Origin: DTWD01 sp963662965 | GTDB lineage: Bacteria > Acidobacteriota > Vicinamibacteria > Vicinamibacterales > UBA8438 | Reading direction: 5' to 3' | Length of the DNA: 64,000 nt | NCBI GenBank assembly: GCA_963662965.1 | Contig: OY759970.1 | Location: 1,302,001 to 1,366,000 of the forward strand | In this document: in pieces, positions 52,775 to 61,631 of the stretch | Numbering within the stretch: the stretch's first letter is position 1 | Layout of the letters: each line of letters opens with the position of its first letter | The notes under the pieces: generated by a model | What the model was told of the DNA's origin: nothing | Seen by the model: only the letters and a program-made list of their open reading frames with translations | Databases searched by the model: none | Made by a program: the position numbers and the translations under genes

Positions 52775-54721
52775 ATGAGCCCACGGTGCCGTCGAGCCGC
52801 GGTCTTCGCCGTCTGTCTCACGGCGGTGTCGTGCGGTGGGTCGCCCCCGGACGCCTCCTCGACCTCGCCCGGCACCGTCGCGGCGGCCGTCCCACTCACC
52901 TTTGTCCGCGACATCGCGCCGATCGTCTTCGCGCAGTGCGCCCCATGTCACCATCCGGGTGGCTCGGGTCCATTCAGCCTACTAAGCTACGACGAGGTCG
53001 CCAGACGAGCACGCCAAGTCACGGAAGTGACCGAAAGCCGATTCATGCCGCCATGGCTGCCGGAGCCCGGCTTCGGAGAGTTCATCGGCGAGCGACGGCT
53101 CACGGAGACGCAGATCGCGACAATCGCGGCCTGGGCGGAGGCCGGCGCTCCCGAGGGGAACCCGGACGATCTCCCACCCACCCCGACCCTCACCGAGGGA
53201 TGGGCGCTCGGCGAGCCCGACCTCGTGGTCCGGCTGCCTCGGCCGTATACCCTGCCGGCTGAAGGCGTCGACGTCTTTCGGAACCTCGTCATGCCGATTG
53301 ACGTGCCCGGCACGCGGTATGTGCAGGCGGTCGAACTCCGGCCGGGCAACCCCCAGATCGTCCACCACGCGATCATGGCGGTCGACGACACGACCGCCTC
53401 TCGGCGTCTCGAAACGGTCGAGACCGAGCAAGCCGGCCAGCCTGGCTTCAGCGGGATGGAAATGGGGCAGGCGTTCATGCCCGACGGGCATCTCATGGGC
53501 TGGACTCCGGGGATGGCCCCGAGCCGAGGGACGGATGGTCTGGCCTGGCGTCTCGACCCCGGCACCGACTTCGTGCTGCAGCTCCACATGGTGCCGTCGG
53601 GCCGTCCGGAGATTCTCGAGCCGATTGTCGGGTTCCACTTCGCCGATGAGCCGCCGAGTGGCCCGCCGCTGTATCTCATTCGCCTGGACGCCGACCATCT
53701 CTTGGATATCACTCCGGGCGACGGCAATTTCGTGGTGACCGATACCATCGAGCTGCCGATCGACGTCGAGGTCCACGCCGTTTACCCCCACGCGCACTAT
53801 CTGGCGTCCACGATGGAGGGCAAGGCGACACTGCCGGATGGCACCGAGCGGTGGCTGCTGCGAATCGACCAGTGGGATTTCAACTGGCAGGATGTCTACC
53901 GCGTCGCGGAGCCCTACCTGTTGCCGCGCGGCACCACTCTCTCGATGCGCTTCGTCTACGACAACTCGGCCGAAAACCCGCGGAATCCGAGCAACCCGCC
54001 AGTGCACATACGGGCCGGCAACCGATCCTCCGACGAGATGGCCCACTTGCAGCTCCAGGTAAGACCGAAGAGCGCCGATGACCTGGTCGTGCTTCGGGAG
54101 TCGCTTTACCGTCTTGCGCTCGAGAAAAATCCGAATAACCCATGGAATTACTACGAGTTGGGTAACGCCTTGTGGGACCGTGACCAGCTGGCCGCAGCGG
54201 CCGCGCAGTATGAAGCCGGCCTCGTAGTTGACCCGACCCACGCGCCGACGCACAACAACCTTGGCGCGGTGCGCGAAGCGCAGGGTCGCGTCGAGGAAGC
54301 GGCGGCGCAGTTTCGCGAGTCAGTCCGCCTCGATCCCGGCTTTGCCAATGCGCACTACAACCTCGGCAACGTGCTCCTCACGCTCGGACGCGTCGATGAA
54401 GCAGCCGTGGAGTATCGGGAGACGCTACAGCTCGAGCCCGATCATGCGCAGGCACACGCGAATCTCGGATACGCGCAACAGCAGCAAGGTGCGCTCGACG
54501 AAGCGATCGTCCACTTCCGGGAGGCGGCGAGGCTACAGCCAGGATCAGTGGAGTCGCTCAACAACCTCGGCAGCGCACTGGCGAGGTCGGGAGAACTCCG
54601 TGAGGCGATTGGGCTATTTCAGCGCGCCTTGGCGATCCAGCCGACTCATGCCCAAGCGCGCGACAACCTCGAGCTGGCGCTTGAGATCGCGCAAGAACTG
54701 GAACGACAGGAGCCTCGTTAG
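52775..54721 (+). CDS. Lipoprotein with haem-binding CxxCH, copper monooxygenase-like core and TPR repeats
   Basis: A 648-residue protein from ATG 52775. A lipobox (LTAVSC, Cys20) marks it as a lipoprotein. C55-A-P-C58-H59 is a c-type haem site in a short cytochrome-like domain. Residues ~150-430 resemble the type II copper ascorbate-dependent monooxygenase fold with His motifs QIVHHAIM and YPHAHYL. Residues ~445-640 hold about five TPR repeats (NNPWNYYELGNALW, THNNLGAVREAQGRVEEAA, AHYNLGNVLL). Likely a periplasmic oxidoreductase; the substrate is unknown. Confidence 0.85.
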   Translation: MSPRCRRAAVFAVCLTAVSCGGSPPDASSTSPGTVAAAVPLTFVRDIAPIVFAQCAPCHHPGGSGPFSLLSYDEVARRARQVTEVTESRFMPPWLPEPGFGEFIGERRLTETQIATIAAWAEAGAPEGNPDDLPPTPTLTEGWALGEPDLVVRLPRPYTLPAEGVDVFRNLVMPIDVPGTRYVQAVELRPGNPQIVHHAIMAVDDTTASRRLETVETEQAGQPGFSGMEMGQAFMPDGHLMGWTPGMAPSRGTDGLAWRLDPGTDFVLQLHMVPSGRPEILEPIVGFHFADEPPSGPPLYLIRLDADHLLDITPGDGNFVVTDTIELPIDVEVHAVYPHAHYLASTMEGKATLPDGTERWLLRIDQWDFNWQDVYRVAEPYLLPRGTTLSMRFVYDNSAENPRNPSNPPVHIRAGNRSSDEMAHLQLQVRPKSADDLVVLRESLYRLALEKNPNNPWNYYELGNALWDRDQLAAAAAQYEAGLVVDPTHAPTHNNLGAVREAQGRVEEAAAQFRESVRLDPGFANAHYNLGNVLLTLGRVDEAAVEYRETLQLEPDHAQAHANLGYAQQQQGALDEAIVHFREAARLQPGSVESLNNLGSALARSGELREAIGLFQRALAIQPTHAQARDNLELALEIAQELERQEPR

Positions 54722-54850
54722 ACAGGGCGCGCACGGCGCGCCCCCGGCGGCCTGATTTAGACGGGGCTGACTGCCCCGAACCCCGCCGCCGGCACTCGCG
54801 GGGGCCCCTTCGCCCCACTCCGTGCCGGCGGGGCGCGCCGTGCGCGCCCT
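54721..54850. repeat. Dispersed hairpin repeat after the TPR lipoprotein
   Basis: Contains GGGCGCGC-ACG-GCGCGCCC at 54725-54743, then the head TTAGACGGGGCTGACTGCCC (54757 on), CCGCCGCCGGCACT and its inverse AGTGCCGGCGG-like arm, and a final GCGCGCCGTGCGCGC dyad. It fills the gap between convergent genes. Confidence 0.75.
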
Positions 54851-55274
54851 AATCAATCAAAATGGGATCGCCTTCGTTATCGAGGTCGAGCGCGAGCTCA
54901 TCGGATCCGGCCGGATAGTCGTTCGACTCGAGGATGAAGGCGAGGACGTCGTTGAGTCCCTGCGCCGACAACTTGCCGGGTGCATCCTGCGGCATCGTGG
55001 CGTTGGTGAAATCGGCCAGCGACCAGAGCGTCTCGCCGCTCCACCCGCTCACAAACGCCAGACCGACGAGGCCGGGTCCCATCTCGCCACCGCGAAGGTT
55101 GGTGGCGTGACAGGTGGCGCAATTCTCGGTGTATTCCCGCTTGCCGCGCGCCGCCTGCTCGGCGGTATAGACGCCGTCTGCAATCGAGCGCTCCTGGGCC
55201 CCGGTGCTCGCAACCGTTGCCACACTCAACACGCCGAGCGCGACGGTCAATCTGGTCGTCATCGAAGCTGACAT
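54849..55274 (-). CDS. Periplasmic c-type cytochrome
   Basis: A 141-residue protein with a signal peptide (cleavage near STGAQ), a CATCH haem-binding site and a distal Met in TNATMPQDAPG. This matches small class I mono-haem cytochromes that accept electrons from periplasmic dehydrogenases. The C-terminus is acidic. Confidence 0.9.
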   Translation of the reverse strand: MSASMTTRLTVALGVLSVATVASTGAQERSIADGVYTAEQAARGKREYTENCATCHATNLRGGEMGPGLVGLAFVSGWSGETLWSLADFTNATMPQDAPGKLSAQGLNDVLAFILESNDYPAGSDELALDLDNEGDPILID

Positions 55275-55347
55275 CAGTCTCTCATGCCGTCCTAACGGTG
55301 AACCACTATTTTCTCATATCCGAGCGGCGTCAGACTCCTCCGCCTCG

Positions 55348-56379
55348 TCAGGCCTTTTCCAGCAGGACATCGAAGTCCTGCCCGACCGTCAGCGCCGGCG
55401 GGAGCGCATCGAGGCGTTTCATCAGATACCGGTAGTAGTAGTACGGACGCCAGCGCCGCAGCGCGCTGTCACTCTGCGCGATCTCTACGTCGATGCGGTC
55501 GGCCCGCGCCGCATGGTCGCTGTCGCTCGGCGGCCGTGGTCCCGCAGCCGGCACCACCGGTGCCGTCAGTGTCTCCCGTGGGACGAGGACCGCGCCTTCC
55601 TTCCCCGACGGGATGAGACCGAGTGCGCGGACACCACGTCGAAGACCGATGTTGCGGAAACGAACGACGCGAAAGCCGGTCTCCTCAAGCAGACGGACCA
55701 GCTGCTGGCGAGAAAAGAACGACAGGTGGCCCTGCCCGAGCAGCGGCACCTGTTGCGACGACGTTGGCGCGCGCTGGAGCGGTCGGACATCGGCCTCGCC
55801 ATTTGGCGTAATCAAGCGCATGCGCGCACCAGCCCGCATGATGCGGCGCGTCTCATCGAGGTGCCGTCTCGGCTCGAGCACATGTTCGATCAGGTCTTTC
55901 TGGAGCACATAGTCGAAAGCGTTGGACGGCAGTCGTGCGGCTTCAAGCGTCGCCTGATGCACCGTCACGCCGAACCGGTCGCGCGCGTACCACGCGCCGA
56001 ACGGCGACACTTCCACCCCCTCGACGCGCCATGCACTCGTCCGGGCCAGCGCGCCGAGAAGAAACCCGAGTGCGCTGCCGACTTCAAGCATCCGACCGGT
56101 CTGGCGTATCGCCTGGAGCTCCTTCGCCAGAAAAAACGCATCGCGCTCGTACCGCTGGCGCTGCCGCCCGTAACCGCGGAACCCCCGCGGCGTGGTCGTG
56201 TCGAAATAGTCGCCGCCATACAGCGCGTCAAGATGCGCCTCGTTCAATCGCGGACGAACCTGCCGAAATCCACACCCGCCGCATCGATGAATCCAGACCG
56301 GCCCCACCCCGACCAGCCCCGCCTCTACCAGCGGGGTCATCGGGTCAGCGGCCTGGCAGATGTCACACGTCTCGCTCAT
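55348..56379 (-). CDS. Class I SAM-dependent methyltransferase with N-terminal zinc ribbon
   Basis: A 343-residue protein. C5-x2-C8 and a C-x2-C in IHRCGGCGFRQ form a zinc-ribbon like that of sugar or lipid-modifying methyltransferases. The SAM loop MLEVGSALGFLLGAL, and VLQKDLIEHVLEPRRHL, follow. The basic C-terminal YYYYRYLMKRLD is membrane-proximal in character. The substrate is unknown. It is divergent from hemL and upstream of the cytochrome c gene. Confidence 0.85.
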   Translation of the reverse strand: MSETCDICQAADPMTPLVEAGLVGVGPVWIHRCGGCGFRQVRPRLNEAHLDALYGGDYFDTTTPRGFRGYGRQRQRYERDAFFLAKELQAIRQTGRMLEVGSALGFLLGALARTSAWRVEGVEVSPFGAWYARDRFGVTVHQATLEAARLPSNAFDYVLQKDLIEHVLEPRRHLDETRRIMRAGARMRLITPNGEADVRPLQRAPTSSQQVPLLGQGHLSFFSRQQLVRLLEETGFRVVRFRNIGLRRGVRALGLIPSGKEGAVLVPRETLTAPVVPAAGPRPPSDSDHAARADRIDVEIAQSDSALRRWRPYYYYRYLMKRLDALPPALTVGQDFDVLLEKA

Positions 56380-56406
56380 GGATTGCTACCGCTCTCGTCT
56401 CTCTTC

Positions 56407-56428
56407 TATCACACGCCTATCACACGCC
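56407..56428. repeat. Perfect 11-bp tandem direct repeat
   Basis: TATCACACGCC twice without spacer in the 108-base gap between the divergent methyltransferase and hemL genes; a possible operator with an 11-base period. Confidence 0.5.
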
Positions 56429-56487
56429 GTCGACGTTCCACGCCGGTCGCGGCCGCGTAGCCGCCGGCGGTGATATCGTACGCACCG

Positions 56488-57783
56488 ATGTCACGCACCG
56501 CATCGGCTCGGCTCTTTTCGCAAGCGCAGCGCGTCCTCCCCGGTGGAGTCAACAGTCCGGTCCGCGCCTTCGGCGCCGTCGGTGGCCAGCCGCCATTCAT
56601 CGAACGGGCACGTGGCGCTCGGCTCTGGGATGTCGACGGGCGGTCGTATGTCGACTACGTCATGTCGTGGGGACCGCTGATTCACGGTCACGCGCCGGCT
56701 GGTCTCACCCGAGCACTGCGCGACGCGGTTCGCCGCGGCACGAGCTTCGGCGCACCGACGGCCCTCGAAGTCGAGCTAGGGCGGCTCGTCTGTCGCCTCG
56801 TGCCGTCGATCGCCCGCGTGCGGTTCGTCAACTCCGGAACCGAGGCGACGATGAGTGCCGTTCGTGTGGCGCGGGCGGCGACCGGACGTGACACGATCAT
56901 CAAGTTTGCCGGTTGCTACCACGGTCACGGCGATGCGTTCTTGGTCCAGGCCGGTTCGGGTGCCACGACCTTGGGCGTCCCGACGAGCCCGGGCGTCACC
57001 CGCGCGACAGCGGCTGACACCGCCATCGCCAGCTACAACGACATCGAGTCTGTCGCGCGACTCTGCCATCGGCATCGTCGCTTGATCGCGGCGGTGATCG
57101 TCGAGCCGATCGCCGGCAACATGGGGGTCGTCCCGCCCGCCGCGGGCTTCCTGGAAGGCCTGCGAGCGCTATGCGACCGATACGGCATCGTGCTGATTTT
57201 CGACGAGGTCATCTCCGGATTCCGTGCGGCGAAGGGCGGCGCACAGGCCGTCTTCGGCGTCATGCCGGATCTGACGTGCCTCGGCAAGATCATCGGCGGC
57301 GGGCTGCCGGTCGGTGCGTACGGCGGTCGCGCCGATCTGATGGATCTGGTCTCGCCGGTCGGACCCGTCTACCAGGCTGGCACCCTCTCCGGTAACCCTC
57401 TGGCGATGACCGCCGGTATCTGGGCACTCTCCAACCTCTCGGCGCCGCTCTACCGCCGGCTCAAGGCGTTGGGCGCACGCCTGGCCACGGGACTCCGTGA
57501 CGCGGCTGAATCGAGCGACGTGGCGCTGACGGTCAACTCCGCCGGATCCATCCTGACGCCGTTCTTTACCGACCACCCGGTCCACGACTACAGCTCGGCG
57601 ACCGCGGCCGATACCGGCAGATACGCGGCGTTCTTCAACGGCATGCTGCAGCGCGGTATCTACCTGCCGCCGTCCCAGTTCGAGGGGTGGTTCCTATCGG
57701 CGGCGCACACCGAGCGCGACATCGACCGGACGATACGGGTGGCGACGGCGGTGTTGCGGGAACTCGGCGAAGCGAACTCGTAA
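56488..57783 (+). CDS. hemL: Glutamate-1-semialdehyde 2,1-aminomutase
   Basis: A 431-residue PLP enzyme from ATG 56488 (MSRTASARLF). The PLP lysine lies in CLGKIIGGGLPVGAYGG, and the N-terminal PGGVNSPVRAF is diagnostic. It converts glutamate-1-semialdehyde to 5-aminolevulinate, bridging HemA and HemB. It stands apart from the main hem cluster by three genes and has its own upstream region. Confidence 0.97.
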   Translation: MSRTASARLFSQAQRVLPGGVNSPVRAFGAVGGQPPFIERARGARLWDVDGRSYVDYVMSWGPLIHGHAPAGLTRALRDAVRRGTSFGAPTALEVELGRLVCRLVPSIARVRFVNSGTEATMSAVRVARAATGRDTIIKFAGCYHGHGDAFLVQAGSGATTLGVPTSPGVTRATAADTAIASYNDIESVARLCHRHRRLIAAVIVEPIAGNMGVVPPAAGFLEGLRALCDRYGIVLIFDEVISGFRAAKGGAQAVFGVMPDLTCLGKIIGGGLPVGAYGGRADLMDLVSPVGPVYQAGTLSGNPLAMTAGIWALSNLSAPLYRRLKALGARLATGLRDAAESSDVALTVNSAGSILTPFFTDHPVHDYSSATAADTGRYAAFFNGMLQRGIYLPPSQFEGWFLSAAHTERDIDRTIRVATAVLRELGEANS

Positions 57784-57837
57784 CCCGAGCGTGTCGAGTG
57801 CCGGTTCCCCGCCGCCGGTTCAACGCGGTATTTGCGC

Positions 57838-57935
57838 TGGTTCAAGAGTTCAAGGTGCAGGAGGGAATTTGCGTTGGTTCAAAGTTCTGGCCATTGGAAC
57901 CTTGAACCAATGCCAGTTCCGCCTTGAACCCTTGC
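57838..57935. repeat. GTTCAAG repeat tract with fold-back
   Basis: Units GGTTCAAGAGTTCAAGG and TTGGTTCAAAG are followed by the inverse TTGAACCAA. TTGGTTCAA and TTGAACCAA pair perfectly around CATTGGAACC. It directly precedes ispG. Confidence 0.6.
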
Positions 57936-57936
57936 T

Positions 57937-59193
57937 ATGATCCCAGTATCCATGCCTGACGTCCGTCTTCATCGCACCACGGCCGTGCACGTGGGTGACG
58001 TGCAGATCGGCGGCGGCGCGCCGATCGCGGTCCAGTCGATGACGCTCACCGACACCGCCGACGCTGCGGCCACCGGCGCGCAGTGCATCGAGCTGGCCAA
58101 AGCCGGATCCGACCTCGTCCGCGTCACCGTGAACCAGGAGGACGCGGCGCGGGCCGTGCCCGAGATCAAGCAGCGCATGCGCGACGCCGGCTGCACCGCC
58201 CCGTTGATCGGCGATTTCCACTACAACGGACACCTACTGCTCACGCGCAACCGAGCGTGCGCCGCCGCTCTCGACAAGTACCGGATCAATCCCGGCAACG
58301 TGGGCACTGGCAATCGACGCGACGAACAGTTCCAGACCATCTGCCGCGTGGCGGAGGCGCATGGCAAGCCGGTGCGTATCGGCGTCAACGGCGGCTCCTT
58401 GAATCAAGAGCTGGTCATGGCCAAGATGCAGGCCAACACCGACCAGGACCTGGGACGAACCTCTGAGGAGATCATCAACGAGTGCATGGTGATCTCCGCC
58501 TTGGAGTCGACGACCCTCGCGCTCGAGAGCGGTTTGACCGACCAACAGATCATCATCTCGTGCAAGGTTTCTCGGCCGCGAGATTTGACCACAATTTATC
58601 GCGCACTTGCGACGCAGACTGCGCAGCCGCTCCACCTCGGTCTGACGGAAGCCGGCATGGGCGTCAAGGGACTCGTCTGGTCGGCGGCCGCGATGGGCAC
58701 GCTCTTGAACGAAGGGATCGGCGACACGATCCGCGTCTCGCTGACGCCGCGCCCAAACGGGGATCGCCGCGAAGAAGTGTACGCGGCGTGTGAACTGCTG
58801 CAGGCCCTCGGCCTCCGGTCGTTCGCCCCGAGCGTGACGGCCTGTCCGGGCTGTGGCCGGACCACCAGCTCCACGTTTCAAGAGCTCGCGGAGCGGGTCC
58901 AGAGCTATATCCGCGACATGATGCCGAAGTGGAAGACGCAATACGACGGAGTGGAGGAGATGACTGTTGCCGTCATGGGATGCGTCGTCAACGGCCCGGG
59001 CGAATCGAAGGCGGCAAACATCGGCATCAGTCTTCCGGGCACCGGAGAGGCGCCGACCTGTCCGATCTACATCGACGGCCAACACACGACGACGCTGCGC
59101 GGGTCGTACGACGAGCTCTCAGATGCGTTTCGGCGTCTCATCGACGACTACGTCGAGGAAACGTACGCGAGGAAGCCGCTCGCTCTTCGGTGA
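57937..59193 (+). CDS. ispG: (E)-4-hydroxy-3-methylbut-2-enyl-diphosphate synthase IspG
   Basis: A 418-residue Fe-S enzyme of the MEP pathway. It has an N-terminal TIM barrel (VQSMTLTDTADAAAT, GDFHYNGHLLL) and a C-terminal cluster domain with cysteines in TACPGCGRTT and VMGCVVNGPGES. It makes HMBPP for isoprenoid and undecaprenyl synthesis. ATG 57937 or 57952 could be the start. The stop overlaps the HAD gene (GTGA). Confidence 0.96.
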   Translation: MIPVSMPDVRLHRTTAVHVGDVQIGGGAPIAVQSMTLTDTADAAATGAQCIELAKAGSDLVRVTVNQEDAARAVPEIKQRMRDAGCTAPLIGDFHYNGHLLLTRNRACAAALDKYRINPGNVGTGNRRDEQFQTICRVAEAHGKPVRIGVNGGSLNQELVMAKMQANTDQDLGRTSEEIINECMVISALESTTLALESGLTDQQIIISCKVSRPRDLTTIYRALATQTAQPLHLGLTEAGMGVKGLVWSAAAMGTLLNEGIGDTIRVSLTPRPNGDRREEVYAACELLQALGLRSFAPSVTACPGCGRTTSSTFQELAERVQSYIRDMMPKWKTQYDGVEEMTVAVMGCVVNGPGESKAANIGISLPGTGEAPTCPIYIDGQHTTTLRGSYDELSDAFRRLIDDYVEETYARKPLALR

Positions 59194-60029
59194 CCCCCAT
59201 CCGCCTCATCGCCATCGACATCGACGGCACGCTGCTCGATAGCCAGGGCCACCTGCCGTTGCGCAACCGTCGGGCCGTCGTCGATGCGCTCGCGGCCGGC
59301 GTGGACGTGGTACTCGTCACGGGGCGTGCGTTTCATCACGCGCGACCGGTGGCCGAGGCGTTGTCGCCGGACGTCGTCCTCATCGTGAGCAACGGCGCCC
59401 TGACCAAACGCGCCGACGGGACCACGCTGGCCAGTCAGCTACTCCCCCGAGAGACAGCGCTGGCTATCGTCACCTCGATGCGACCTCGGCATTGCGGGAT
59501 GGCCGCCGTCTTTGACCGTCCGGATGCGCGGCAGTATGTCTACGACGGCATCGATTGGACGCATCCACAACGGCACTGGTACTACCAGCGGAACCGTGCC
59601 TTCATGACGAAGGCCGAGCCGCTCGAGGCGGCGCTGACGGAGGATCCCGCACAGGTGGCGTTCACGGGAGGGGTCGAGGAGATGCGGGCGTTGGCCACCG
59701 ACCTCCGCCAGCTTCCCGTCTCGCGAGAGGTCACACTCACCCTCACGGAGTACGCGGATCGCGACTTCTCGCTTCTCGATGTCATCGCATGCGGGTGGTC
59801 CAAGGGTGCTGCGCTCGCCGCCTGGGCCCGCCACCTGCAGATCAACGCCGCCAACGTCATGGCGGTGGGAGACAACCTGAACGACCGTGAAATGCTCGAG
59901 TACGCGGGATCTCCGATTGTCATGGGCAACGCCGTCGATCCCCTCAAGTCGTTCGGCTGGCCGGTAACGGCGACCCACGACAAGTGCGGGCTGGCGGATG
60001 TGATCGAAGCAGTCCTGCCGCAGTGTTAA
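59190..60029 (+). CDS. Cof-type HAD-IIB phosphatase
   Basis: A 279-residue HAD hydrolase from GTG 59190. The nucleophile and acid are D10/D12 (AIDIDGTLLDS). Motif II is VLVTGRAF, and motif III/IV is KGAALAAWA ... AVGDNLNDREML. Members dephosphorylate sugar or nucleotide phosphates; the substrate is unknown. Coupled to ispG by a 4-base overlap. Confidence 0.88.
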   Translation: MTPIRLIAIDIDGTLLDSQGHLPLRNRRAVVDALAAGVDVVLVTGRAFHHARPVAEALSPDVVLIVSNGALTKRADGTTLASQLLPRETALAIVTSMRPRHCGMAAVFDRPDARQYVYDGIDWTHPQRHWYYQRNRAFMTKAEPLEAALTEDPAQVAFTGGVEEMRALATDLRQLPVSREVTLTLTEYADRDFSLLDVIACGWSKGAALAAWARHLQINAANVMAVGDNLNDREMLEYAGSPIVMGNAVDPLKSFGWPVTATHDKCGLADVIEAVLPQC

Positions 60030-60033
60030 GCCC

Positions 60034-60128
60034 AGGGCGCGCACCGCGCGCCCCCCGCCGGCACGGAGTAGGGCGACGGGGTCCCCGCGAGTGCCGGCGA
60101 CGGGGTTCGGGGCAGTCAGCCCCGTCTA
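60034..60128. repeat. Dispersed hairpin repeat (inverse orientation)
   Basis: Carries GGGCGCGC-ACC-GCGCGCCC, GCCGGCACGGAGT with GTGCCGGCGAC, and the head read on the minus strand from ~60128. The head encodes the last residues and TGA of the MATE gene. Confidence 0.75.
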
Positions 60129-61453
60129 AATAGCGCCCGCGCGCGCTGGCGCCAGGTCGCCACCAAAACCAGCCCGACGAGGAAGAGCCCCGTCGACAGG
60201 CCGATCCAAAGGCCCACGACGCCCCAGCCCGCCACGAAGCACAGCACATAGCCGACCGGCAATCCAACGAGCCAGTGGCCCACCAGGTTGAGCAGCATCG
60301 GCGTTTGCGTATCACCGAGCCCCCGGAGCGCGCCGGTCGCCACGACCTGCAACCCATCGGAGATCTGAAAGACAGCGGCGACGAGAAGCAACGTCACACC
60401 AGTGTCGATCACGTCGACGTCCGGGGTGAAAATGCCCAGTATGGGACGCGGCACGCTGACGAACGTCACCGCGGCAATCGTCATGAATGCCGCACCAAGA
60501 AAGATACCGGTCCACCCGGCCGCGGTCGCGCCCTCGGGGTCTCGACGACCGACACCGTGTCCCACCCGGACCGCCGTCGCCGCGGAAATGCCGAGCGGCA
60601 CCATGAACGTCAACCCGGCCAGGTGAATGACGATGTGGTGGGCCGCCAGTGTGGCTGGCGCGAGCAGCGCGGCGAGTGCCGTGGCCGCGGCGAAGGCCCC
60701 AAATTCCAAGGCGCGTTGCGCCGCGGCCGGCCAGCCGAGCCCGAGCAGGCGGCGCATGCCGTCGAGCCCCACGCCCGCGTTGAACGGCCACCACGTCGCT
60801 CCCTGACGCCAGACGGCGAAGGCGATGACCGCGACCATATATACGCGGGAGATGCACGTCGCCCAACCGGCTCCCGCCACGCCGAGCGCCGGTGCGCCAA
60901 GGTTGCCAAAGACGAGAACCCAGTTCGCCAACGCGTTCACGACATTGGCGGTAACCAGCGCCACCATGATGGGCATGACAACCGCGACCGCCTGCAAATA
61001 CTGTCGGAGCGCGGCGTAGAGCAGCAGCGGCAACAGGCTCCAGGTGATGATGGCGTAGTACGGACGCGTCAACGCCAAGACGACGGGGTCGAGGCCCCAG
61101 ACGTCAAGACCGAGACCGACCACTCGTGCGAGCACGCCCACCGGGATGGCCAGACCCAGGGCCAGGCAGACGCCGTGACGCAGCCAGCGGTCACACTCCG
61201 TCCGACGGCCGGCGCCGAACGCTTGAGAGATGAGGGTATCGAGACCGAGCAGCAGCGCCATCCCGGGGACACCGAAGGCGAAGAAGAGGATACTGCCGAC
61301 ACCGACGGCGCCAATCTCCTCGGGACCCAGGCGACCCACCATGGCGGTGTCGACGATCTGCATCGCGACCCATCCGATCTCGGCGACGACGACCGGCGTC
61401 GCCAGCGCCGTCATCGGGCGTATTTCCTTCCGCCAGAGTGCGAGGGATGGCAT
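60116..61453 (-). CDS. MATE-family efflux transporter
   Basis: A 445-residue protein with 12 helices in two halves. PVVVAEIGWVAMQIVDTAMVGRLG is the MATE N-terminal signature. It exports cationic drugs or metabolites using an ion gradient. The C-terminus (LFRRG, stop) is encoded by the dispersed repeat, so the end may have been replaced by repeat insertion. Confidence 0.92.
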   Translation of the reverse strand: MPSLALWRKEIRPMTALATPVVVAEIGWVAMQIVDTAMVGRLGPEEIGAVGVGSILFFAFGVPGMALLLGLDTLISQAFGAGRRTECDRWLRHGVCLALGLAIPVGVLARVVGLGLDVWGLDPVVLALTRPYYAIITWSLLPLLLYAALRQYLQAVAVVMPIMVALVTANVVNALANWVLVFGNLGAPALGVAGAGWATCISRVYMVAVIAFAVWRQGATWWPFNAGVGLDGMRRLLGLGWPAAAQRALEFGAFAAATALAALLAPATLAAHHIVIHLAGLTFMVPLGISAATAVRVGHGVGRRDPEGATAAGWTGIFLGAAFMTIAAVTFVSVPRPILGIFTPDVDVIDTGVTLLLVAAVFQISDGLQVVATGALRGLGDTQTPMLLNLVGHWLVGLPVGYVLCFVAGWGVVGLWIGLSTGLFLVGLVLVATWRQRARALFRRG

Positions 61454-61512
61454 GACCTGACGACCAGTGCGTCGAACGAACGGTAAGCGGCCGACAGCCC
61501 GGCCACGTGGCT

Positions 61513-61622
61513 AGAAGCGGGGCTTTGGGGTCCCCCGCCCCTCGGCAGGCTCGGGGCGTCCCGAGGGCATCGAGGGACGCGAGTGGCCGCGGCGGGGTTC
61601 GGGGCAGCCAGCCCCGTCTACG
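61513..61622. repeat. Dispersed hairpin repeat between MATE and rseP
   Basis: Ends GGGGTTCGGGGCAGCCAGCC-CCGTCTA, the inverse of the family head. Its upstream half is more diverged than in the other copies (CCCTCGGCAGGCTCGGG). It lies 10 bases from the rseP stop codon. Confidence 0.7.
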
Positions 61623-61631
61623 TGGGCCCAG

